Part shown: positions 1-5,706 of the stretch, piece after piece
How positions within the stretch are numbered: the first letter of the stretch is position 1
Layout of the letters: the number at the start of each line of letters is the position of its first letter
Assembly: GCA_040380145.1 (NCBI GenBank)
Contig: JBEIJQ010000135.1
Coordinates: 1 to 8,218, forward strand
DNA from: JBEIJQ01 sp040380145
GTDB lineage: Bacteria > Bacteroidota > Bacteroidia > Chitinophagales > Saprospiraceae
Length of the DNA stretch: 8,218 nucleotides
Direction: 5' to 3'
Translations under genes and position numbers: made by a program
The notes under the pieces: model-generated
The model's database searches: none
Told to the model about the DNA's origin: nothing
The model's input: the letters and a program-made list of their open reading frames with translations, nothing else

Positions 1-213
1 AACAGGTTTTTCGCTCAGGCCCGCTACCAAAAGCCGCGCTGTCGGGATTTTCTCGAAGGCCGGCTGGGCCGTAAGAATTTCTTACTCGTCGATCTTCGAT
101 TTTCGGCGACATCAATGGTGTTTTTTGAGCTGTATTTCAATTTTTTACATCCATTATTTTCTAATGGCGGCCATTAGAAATAATTCCTAATGACAATTTT
201 GGGTTGAAAAAAG
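1..213. other. Left-edge region with no supported gene
   Basis: No coding region here can be supported. Plus-strand frame 1 is open from the edge to a TAG at 175-177 (58 codons), frame 2 is open to a TAA at 188-190, and a minus-strand frame starting at 112 runs off the left edge. None has a recognisable motif, and three overlapping open frames in so short a stretch argue against choosing one. Composition changes at about 119: 1-118 is mixed or GC-rich, while 119-213 is strongly AT-rich and contains an inverted-repeat cluster. The first 118 bases could be the tail of a neighbouring gene cut by the window, but this cannot be decided here. Confidence 0.5.
151..192. repeat. Cluster of alternating CCATTA / TAATGG half-sites
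   Basis: Four half-sites of one hexamer alternate in orientation: CCATTA at 151-156, TAATGG at 162-167, CCATTA at 171-176 and CTAATG at 187-192. The central pair forms a perfect 10-bp inverted repeat, TTTCTAATGG at 158-167 and CCATTAGAAA at 171-180, around a 3-base CGG centre. The outer units pair with their neighbours as well (CCATTA/TAATGG at 151-167 and CATTAG/CTAATG at 172-192). No T-run follows, so this is not a simple terminator. It could be a multi-site operator for a gene left of the window, or a small repeat unit. The repeats are directly visible; the role is inferred. Confidence 0.55.
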
Positions 214-248
214 GACGAAAAAAGGGCCTCAACGCCCCTTTTTTCGTC
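214..248. terminator. Intrinsic terminator of the helicase-nuclease gene, probably bidirectional
   Basis: A perfect 13-bp inverted repeat (214-226 and 236-248) encloses a 9-base loop at 227-235. Each arm carries a run of six A or T next to GGG/CCC, so both strands read as a GC core followed by a U-run. On the minus strand it follows the helicase-nuclease directly; its stem includes two bases of the TGA stop at 247-249. A second T-run on that strand (complement of 207-212) follows. The symmetry means it could also stop transcription entering from the left. Confidence 0.85.
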
Positions 249-3200
249 ATTCGTCGTCCAACTCCTCGAGCAGCTCCTCGGCAAACGAGTCCGGGGCCAA
301 GTGCTTGCGTTCGAAGTTGCACCAAACGCAGTCTTTTTTGCCGCAACCGTCGAAAAAATCCAGGTCCTGTATGCGCTGCCAAGCCCGCCCGATGATCCCT
401 CGGAACTGCTCCTGGGCCTCGGCGCTGTAGGCCAACCGAACGATGGGGAAACGCCCGTCCTCGTCTTGGGTCAAGTAGTCTATCTCGCCGAATTGGGCGG
501 TCTTGCCGGCGCCCACCGGACTGTTTTCGAAGAGTACTTTGTAAAACATCATCTGCCGCCAATATTCGCCGCCGATCGGTTCCTTTTCGTTGGGCGCGGC
601 ATAACGCACCTCATCGGTTTTGCCCGTTTTGTAATCCGCCAACACGGTTTCGCCGTTCGGCCGGACGACGATCTTGTCGATCGTTCCTTGGATGGGAATG
701 CCGTCGAAGGTCACTTGGCGAAGGTTTTTTTCGGTGTCCGCCTGCCGGTCCCATTGGTCCAGCCGCTGGGCATAATACAGGGGCAGGAGCTGGTGCCCCA
801 AGCGCAGGTGGCGCTGGAAGCCGGATTGGCTGAAATCGCCCGCCGCTTTGTCCATTTCGATCCCGAAACGCTCCAGCACCTGTTCGGTCGCCGGGAAATC
901 CCGTGCGGCGGAGCTCCCCTTGAGCTGGTTGAACACCCATTGGAGGGTCCGGTGAACGGCGTTGCCGTACACGGCCACTTCGCTCGAGCCGGTGGGCACC
1001 CGTATGATCGTCTGGTAGTAAAACGCCAAGGGACACTTCAGCAGGCTGTTCATACTGGAAGGACTGAGCTGGAAATTTTCCAGTTTTTTGCGCAGCTGTT
1101 GCTCCGACAAACGGGCAGGACCATCCGGGGGGAGGGTGCCCAAGAGCAATTTTTTGATCTCGATCACCCGGTCGTTGGGCAGAGAACGCGCCTCGACCAA
1201 AAGTTGGTCCGACTCCTGCAGTTCGCTGACGAATTCCGAGAGGGTGATGTCTTTGCCGGCGGCGTTTTTTTGGGCGGCCGTCAGGTACAGATGCTCTTTG
1301 GCGCGGGTGAGCGCGACATAGAACAAGCGGCGGGCGGATTCGCGCTCGTTGGTTTCCTCGCCGCTTTCTATCAGGGTGGGCGGAAACGAAAACTGTTTGC
1401 CGCCCTTGCCCGAAGGATCCCAGGATTCTTTTGAACAGTCCAAGAGAAAAACTGCCCGGAACTCCAGTCCCTTGGCGGCAAAGGCCGTGAGCAGATGGAC
1501 GCCCTCTCCCTCGGACACGACTTTTTCCAACTCGAGCGAAATCTTGTTGGCCCGCATCTGGGCCACCAAGGTGAACAGATCGGCTTCACGCATGCGGGGA
1601 TTCCGCTCGCATTCCTCCGTCACGAACCGGTGAAAAGTGGCCAAAGCCTGCACATGCGTGAAACTGTCGGGGCCGCTCAGGGCCTGTTCGAGCAGCCCGC
1701 TCCGATTGATGAGCTGTTCGACCAGGGAGTGCAACGGCAGGTCAAAGGCTATCCGTTGGAGGGCGAGGAGAATTTCGGCGCTTTGTACCAAAGTTTCCAA
1801 GCGCCGAAAACGGTTTTTTTGCTCGTCGTCGAGGCGGAAAACGAGATCCAAATAACCGGAGTGCTGCCTTTCGCAAAGGATGGCCAGAGTGGCCAAGTCC
1901 AACGGATCGTTCCCCCAGCATCCGTAGTGCAAGATCTCGAACAGGCGGCCTTCTGACTGGCCCGGGCGGGTGTTCTGCCGGCCCAGGTATTCCAGCATGC
2001 CCAGCAACTGTTCGACCGGTCTCAGATCGAGCACGTTCACCCGTCGGCGCGTCTGGTAGGGGACGCGTTTTTTTTCCAGCAGGTTCATGAGGTTGGCCGC
2101 TTGCTTGTGTTTGGCGTACAGCACGGCCATTTCGTGGTAGGGGATGCCCAGTTCGTTGTGCAGGCGCTCTATTTCGGCCACGATGCCGGCTTCTTCCTGC
2201 GTGCGGTTCGGAAAGGTCCACAGTACGGGGGCCACCGCGGATCGGGCAAAAGGATTTTGGGCCACCAGTTTTTTTTCCAAAGGGAATCCTTCCTCGGAAA
2301 GGAATTTGACCAGCCGCAGTTCGTTGCGGTCGATCAGCCCTTTGGACAAGTCGAGGATGACTTGTGCCGAGCGGTAATTGTGTTCCAGCGGAACGACCTT
2401 GAGATCTTGTCGGAAGCGTTCGGCAAATTCGCCCACATTGCGCAGGCGGGCGCCCTGGAACTCGAAAATGCTCTGGTCGTCGTCGCCCACGACAAACAGG
2501 TTGGGCGCTTCCCAAAACTCGGTGAGGAGGTACAGCAGCTGCAACTGGGCGCCGTTGGTGTCCTGGAACTCGTCCACCAGATAATAGAGGTAGCGCTCCT
2601 GGTAGAACCGCCGCAGGTTTTCGTTGGTGTAAAAGGCTTGCAGCACCCACTGGAGCATGTCCTCGTAATCGTAGCGGCGGCGTTCCGATAGGATGCGGTC
2701 GTATTCTTTGAGCAGTTGGGCGCCCGCCCGCAATTTGTCGAGCCTTTCCACGGCTTTCTTGTATTCGCCTTCTTTGAGGTCGCCTTTTTTGAACGCCCCC
2801 TGATTGCGTTTGTACCGAAATTCAGGCAATGTCGGCAGCAGCTCCCGGTACTCGTCGACTTTTGCGCAGATCAGCTCCTCCGACCAATTTTCGGCTTTCA
2901 TGGTATGGAACAAGTGGCCGAGGTGCTTTTCGTAAAAGTAAGGGTCCCATCGGGAGCTCATCAGCGGGTGGTCGGGCGGCAGTGCGTCGATGATCGCGCG
3001 GACAGCGCCCACCCGCTCCAGTTCCGAAATCGGCTGGAGTTCCTGATGGCCGAACACCTCCAGGTTGTCGCGGATGACGGCGTTGCAGAAGGCGTGGAAG
3101 GTCTGGATGGGTACACGGTGTGCTTCCGGACCGATGAATTCCAGCAAACGCTGGCGCATGGCGTGGGCTCCGGCATCGCTGAAAGTCAGGCAAAGGATGT

Positions 3201-3387
3201 TGTGCGCCTGCGCATCGGTTTCCATCAGGATGTTGCCGACGCGGGCCGTCAACAAGTGGGTCTTGCCCGTGCCCGGCCCGGCCACCACCAGCACGGGGCC
3301 TTCGAGTTGATCGGCCGCTTCCCGTTGGGCGGGGTTCAGTCCTTTCAGGAGTTGGTTGAAACGCTCGTTGTACTGCTTCCGGTCCAT
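247..3387 (-). CDS. UvrD/Rep-type SF1A DNA helicase fused to a C-terminal RecB/AddB-family PD-(D/E)XK nuclease
   Basis: Predicted 1046-residue cytoplasmic protein that would use ATP to unwind or translocate on DNA and cut it, probably in break processing or repair. Helicase motifs in order: Q-motif LNPAQREAA (17-25), Walker A GPGTGKT (37-43), Ia (64-81), Ib TFHAF (96-100), Walker B DEFQDT (272-277), III GDDDQSIFEFQGA (301-313), IV HNYRS (336-340), V TAFAAKGLEF (634-643) and VI RRLFYVALTRAKEHL (686-700). The nuclease follows: LLKCPLAFYY (782-791), YGNAVHRTL (807-815), GTIDKI (901-906), LADYKTGK (916-923, catalytic Asp918 and Lys920) and QMMFY (945-949). Cys785 plus Cys1015, Cys1020 and Cys1023 resemble the Fe-S cysteines of AddB-type nucleases. 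Motif V has Phe where most relatives have His. The start at 3387 was chosen because the Q-motif follows at the usual distance; the upstream extension to 3498 would translate the AT-rich spacer and overlap the preceding gene. AddA/AddB are normally two subunits, so this single chain may act alone; its exact pathway is unknown. Confidence 0.93.
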   Translation of the reverse strand: MDRKQYNERFNQLLKGLNPAQREAADQLEGPVLVVAGPGTGKTHLLTARVGNILMETDAQAHNILCLTFSDAGAHAMRQRLLEFIGPEAHRVPIQTFHAFCNAVIRDNLEVFGHQELQPISELERVGAVRAIIDALPPDHPLMSSRWDPYFYEKHLGHLFHTMKAENWSEELICAKVDEYRELLPTLPEFRYKRNQGAFKKGDLKEGEYKKAVERLDKLRAGAQLLKEYDRILSERRRYDYEDMLQWVLQAFYTNENLRRFYQERYLYYLVDEFQDTNGAQLQLLYLLTEFWEAPNLFVVGDDDQSIFEFQGARLRNVGEFAERFRQDLKVVPLEHNYRSAQVILDLSKGLIDRNELRLVKFLSEEGFPLEKKLVAQNPFARSAVAPVLWTFPNRTQEEAGIVAEIERLHNELGIPYHEMAVLYAKHKQAANLMNLLEKKRVPYQTRRRVNVLDLRPVEQLLGMLEYLGRQNTRPGQSEGRLFEILHYGCWGNDPLDLATLAILCERQHSGYLDLVFRLDDEQKNRFRRLETLVQSAEILLALQRIAFDLPLHSLVEQLINRSGLLEQALSGPDSFTHVQALATFHRFVTEECERNPRMREADLFTLVAQMRANKISLELEKVVSEGEGVHLLTAFAAKGLEFRAVFLLDCSKESWDPSGKGGKQFSFPPTLIESGEETNERESARRLFYVALTRAKEHLYLTAAQKNAAGKDITLSEFVSELQESDQLLVEARSLPNDRVIEIKKLLLGTLPPDGPARLSEQQLRKKLENFQLSPSSMNSLLKCPLAFYYQTIIRVPTGSSEVAVYGNAVHRTLQWVFNQLKGSSAARDFPATEQVLERFGIEMDKAAGDFSQSGFQRHLRLGHQLLPLYYAQRLDQWDRQADTEKNLRQVTFDGIPIQGTIDKIVVRPNGETVLADYKTGKTDEVRYAAPNEKEPIGGEYWRQMMFYKVLFENSPVGAGKTAQFGEIDYLTQDEDGRFPIVRLAYSAEAQEQFRGIIGRAWQRIQDLDFFDGCGKKDCVWCNFERKHLAPDSFAEELLEELDDE

Positions 3388-3445
3388 CGTTTTCTTTGGT
3401 TTTTTTCGAAAAAAATTTTTTGCAAAAAAAATTTGAAAAAAAGGT
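3388..3445. other. Spacer of palindromic A/T tracts between the OmpA-like and helicase genes
   Basis: The 58 bp between the stop of the OmpA-like gene and the start of the helicase are mostly A- and T-runs. Two perfect palindromes lie side by side: seven T, CG, seven A at 3400-3415, and six T, GC, six A at 3416-3429 (the A-run continues to 3431). A further A7 run is at 3436-3442. No TAnnTTTG box is visible on the minus strand, so the helicase is probably co-transcribed with the upstream gene. The A-rich leader may help ribosome binding, as Bacteroidota initiation usually relies on A-rich rather than Shine-Dalgarno leaders. There is no GC-stemmed terminator. Confidence 0.6.
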
Positions 3446-5422
3446 TCACCGTTCCCGTGTGACGGCCTCGATCTCGACCCGGCGCTCCCGGGAAGCATCG
3501 GGGGAAAACACCGAACGCGGAAAATCGTCCAACCGGTCGCTGATGCCCTGCGGCGATCGTGTCTCGCCGAAGGGCAGGATCCGCAGCCGCAGCGCCCCTG
3601 AAGAGAGGTAGGGCGCCAGTGCCCCGTTGCGCCAGGCCGTGCATTCGTTGCGCACGCTGGCGATGCGCCTGTGGGCCAGGGCGATGTTGTAAGGCGCCGT
3701 GGCCCGCGGACTGGTGAAGCCGCGCACCTCCACGGTGAAGCGCTCGCCCTTTTGCAGCCGTATGAAGAGGGCGAAGAGGAACATGTTCAATTTTTCGGCG
3801 TTGGGGCGCACTTCGCCGTCGAAAAACGCTTCCACTGCCGCGCGCCCCTCTGCCTGCCGCGAGGGATCTGCCGATCGGACGAAACCCTCCCGATATGTTT
3901 CCCGGAGCATCCGATACGCCTCGAAGGCCGATCGGTAGCGGATCGGCGTGGCGTGGGCCCACGAGTTGCTGTCGGGCTCATCGTTGGCGAAATACAGGCG
4001 GATGGGCAGCAGATCTTTCGGATCGGTCGATTCGGCCGACCAGAGGGGCTGCAGGGGGCGCTCCCCGGCGGCGGCCGGAAAAACGGGCGGCCAAGGCTCC
4101 AAGGGCGACAGCGCGGGCCGGGGCCGGGGCTTTTCCGCGAAGCGGTAAATGTCCAGACAGCAGACATCCCGCGTCGAGGCCGTATCGATCGGGCGGTTGG
4201 AGGCGAGATAACCGGAGGTGTCGTCGGCGTTGAGCACGAAATACAGGTCGTGCGCCGGAGAATTGAAGGGCAGCCCGATGTTTTCGGCCGGAGCAAAAAG
4301 CCCCTCTTTGCGAGCGGCCCGAAAGATGTCGTAGCCGCCGAGGCCGTATCGGCCCTCCGAGGCGAAGTAAAGGGTCTGGCTTGGGCCGTGGAAAAAAGGC
4401 GTGGCCTCGTCGCCGGGGGTGTTCACATCCGGGCCGGCGTTGCGCGCCTCGCCACGGGGCAATCCGTCGAGGTCCAGCGCACAGTACCAGATATCGGTGC
4501 CGCCGAAACCGCCCGGGCGGTCGGACACGAAATACAGTCTTTCGGCGCGATCGAGGCTGTCGTGGCCCACCGCGGGCTGCGTGTTGGAAGTTTTTGGCAG
4601 GTTGACGGGGGCCCCGAGACGGTCGCCGTCGGTCCACTGTCCGTAGCCCTCTACCGAAAAATACACGGCACAGGGGCCGGGCGTGGCCGATCGGGCCTCA
4701 CAGCGCGAGAAATAAAGCCGCCGCTCCAGGGCGCCGGCACAGGAATTGGCGTTGTGGCGGCCCGGAGCATTGGGCCCGGGCAGCGGCCGTCCGTCGGCGA
4801 GCAGGCGCGTGAGCATCCCGCCGCGGCCCTTGGCCGAGGGCCCCGCTTCGAAGCGGCGCGAGGAAAAGTACAGTTGCCCGTCCACCTCGTGGGCCCCGAA
4901 ATCGCTGTACGGGGTGTTCACCAGGGTGTCTGTCAAGCGGCGCACTGTCCAGATGCCCCGATCGGAGGCCAGCAGGGCGGGCAGGAGCGCATCCGCCCCT
5001 TGGATTTCCGTTTCGGCGCGCGCGAGTTCCAATGGCAGGTTTTTTTCCCTGTTTTTTTCCAAAAAATCCGAAAAAAAATGCCGTGCCCCGTCGTATTCGC
5101 CCAAGCATTTCAGGCAACCGGCCAAATGGTAGGGGGCCAGCGGAAAAGCGGCGTCCGCTCCGGAGCCGATCAGCGCGCGGTAATGCTCCGCCGCCGCGGC
5201 CCAATCGTAGGTGAGACGGCAGGTTTCGGCGAGGCGGTATCGGGCGCGTGCGCGGTCGGGCAACCCATCGACCACCGCTTCATAGTGGATCTTGGCCGTG
5301 GGCAGATCGCCGCGCGCAAAGGCTTTGTCGCCGGCGCGCTCGTAGGCCCGCAGGGTCTGTGCCGAGGCCGTTTGGGCGGCCAGGGCAAAAAGCAACCATA
5401 TCCAACGGGCGTAGCGGGTCAT
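3446..5422 (-). CDS. Periplasmic PorE-like protein: signal peptide, TPR-like repeats, PD40 beta-propeller, OmpA-like C-terminus
   Basis: Predicted 658-residue exported protein. Residues 1-21 form a signal peptide (charged start, hydrophobic WIWLLFALAA, cleavage after ASA). Residues 25-145 are helical TPR-like repeats. Residues 155-430 carry PD40/WD40-like blades: LYFSSRRF (184), LYFSRCE (236), LYFVSDRPGGFGGTDIW (296), LYFASEGRYGLGGYDIF (351) and GYLASNRP (404), followed by CCLDIYRF (421-428). The C-terminus (about 470-658) is OmpA-like: IRLYFANDEPDSNS (474-487), VRGFTSPRA (566-574), YNIALAHRRIASV (578-590) and RRVEIEA (647-653). This order matches PorE-type proteins of Bacteroidota, which link the type IX secretion machinery to peptidoglycan, but no carboxypeptidase-like regulatory domain is visible and many homologues are not PorE itself. 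The Asp that binds diaminopimelate in classical OmpA is replaced by Ser571; Arg585/586 remain. The start at 5422 was chosen for the signal peptide; the longer frame to 5722 crosses the promoter region. It is probably the first gene of a unit with the helicase. Confidence 0.87.
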   Translation of the reverse strand: MTRYARWIWLLFALAAQTASAQTLRAYERAGDKAFARGDLPTAKIHYEAVVDGLPDRARARYRLAETCRLTYDWAAAAEHYRALIGSGADAAFPLAPYHLAGCLKCLGEYDGARHFFSDFLEKNREKNLPLELARAETEIQGADALLPALLASDRGIWTVRRLTDTLVNTPYSDFGAHEVDGQLYFSSRRFEAGPSAKGRGGMLTRLLADGRPLPGPNAPGRHNANSCAGALERRLYFSRCEARSATPGPCAVYFSVEGYGQWTDGDRLGAPVNLPKTSNTQPAVGHDSLDRAERLYFVSDRPGGFGGTDIWYCALDLDGLPRGEARNAGPDVNTPGDEATPFFHGPSQTLYFASEGRYGLGGYDIFRAARKEGLFAPAENIGLPFNSPAHDLYFVLNADDTSGYLASNRPIDTASTRDVCCLDIYRFAEKPRPRPALSPLEPWPPVFPAAAGERPLQPLWSAESTDPKDLLPIRLYFANDEPDSNSWAHATPIRYRSAFEAYRMLRETYREGFVRSADPSRQAEGRAAVEAFFDGEVRPNAEKLNMFLFALFIRLQKGERFTVEVRGFTSPRATAPYNIALAHRRIASVRNECTAWRNGALAPYLSSGALRLRILPFGETRSPQGISDRLDDFPRSVFSPDASRERRVEIEAVTRER

Positions 5423-5458
5423 TCTGTAGCGTTCTTTTTGGGAAAACACATTTAGGAG

Positions 5459-5466
5459 CAAATGTA
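5459..5466 (-). promoter_or_regulatory. Candidate Bacteroidota -7 box for the OmpA-like gene
   Basis: On the minus strand these bases read TACATTTG, an exact match to the Bacteroidota primary-sigma -7 consensus TAnnTTTG. They end 36 bp before the start codon at 5422, which implies a leader of roughly 30 bases. A matching TTTG -33 element is not evident at the expected 19-22 bp spacing, so this is a partial match. There is no Shine-Dalgarno sequence between it and the start. Confidence 0.5.
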
Positions 5467-5511
5467 ACCAAAAGCAGAACCATCTCGTTTTGGTTCCTCC
5501 TTTTGATCTGC

Positions 5512-5534
5512 AAATGCCTCGACGGGCATTTTTT
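5512..5534 (+). terminator. Terminator-like hairpin in the divergent intergenic region
   Basis: Stem AAATGCC (5512-5518) pairs with GGCATTT (5525-5531) around a 6-base loop, and T continues to 5534, giving six T from 5529. On the plus strand this has the shape of a small intrinsic terminator. No plus-strand gene ends here: the nearest upstream genes run the other way. It might end an antisense or small RNA started near 5423-5510, or it might be chance; the stem is only 7 bp with three GC pairs. Confidence 0.35.
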
Positions 5535-5648
5535 CGGCTTTCGCCCAAAGGTCGGCAGGATTCAACTTGCAAAAAAACGCCCCGATCGGAACAAAAGACG
5601 GATAGTTTCATGGAGATTGTGGCGCCCGAGGCTTTTTCTTGGCCGGTT

Positions 5649-5682
5649 TTTGAATTCATTGGCGAATCGGAACGTATTTTTG
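5649..5682 (+). promoter_or_regulatory. Candidate promoter of the lipoprotein gene
   Basis: A TTTG at 5649-5652 (-33 type) and TATTTTTG at 5675-5682 (exact TAnnTTTG -7 box) are separated by 22 bp, slightly longer than the usual 19 or so in Bacteroidota promoters. Transcription would begin near 5688, leaving a leader of about 20 bases before the ATG at 5707. A 6-bp inverted repeat lies just downstream of the -7 box. Confidence 0.55.
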
Positions 5683-5683
5683 T

Positions 5684-5697
5684 GGTTTTGGAAAACC
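5684..5697. repeat. Short inverted repeat at the presumed transcription start of the lipoprotein gene
   Basis: GGTTTT (5684-5689) and AAAACC (5692-5697) form a 6-bp inverted repeat with a 2-base centre, between the -7 box and the start codon at 5707. The position would suit an operator, but the repeat is short and could be coincidental. Confidence 0.3.
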
Positions 5698-5706
5698 GAC
5701 CCGACC

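Larger units (their letters stand above)
572..5589. repeat. Dispersed palindromic octamer CCGATCGG, six copies
   Basis: Exact copies lie at 572-579, 3871-3878, 3928-3935, 4687-4694, 4958-4965 and 5582-5589. The inner hexamer CGATCG occurs 15 times in the window by hand count, also inside hppA. Five of the octamers are in coding sequence in more than one reading frame (for example Arg-Ser as CGA TCG, Asp-Arg as GAT CGG, Pro-Ile-Gly as CCG ATC GGC), and one is intergenic. The pattern resembles a genome-wide over-represented palindrome rather than a local element. Confidence 0.5.

Noticed and set aside
1..112. Minus-strand frame from 112 to the left edge, and plus-strand frame 1 to 177
   Set aside because: Both are open, but neither has motifs; choosing one would be guesswork on a window-edge fragment.
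301..1434. Plus-strand open frame (377 codons) antisense to the nuclease part of the helicase
   Set aside because: No domain or signal; the opposite strand carries the full PD-(D/E)XK motif series.
3388..3498. Upstream extension of the helicase by 37 codons
   Set aside because: It would translate the A/T spacer into Phe/Lys-rich sequence and overlap the OmpA-like gene; the 3387 start gives a normal family N-terminus.
3671..5455. Long plus-strand open frame (594 codons) antisense to the OmpA-like gene
   Set aside because: It mirrors the GC-rich third-position pattern of the real gene, has no recognisable domain, and covers a well-supported gene with a signal peptide and propeller motifs.
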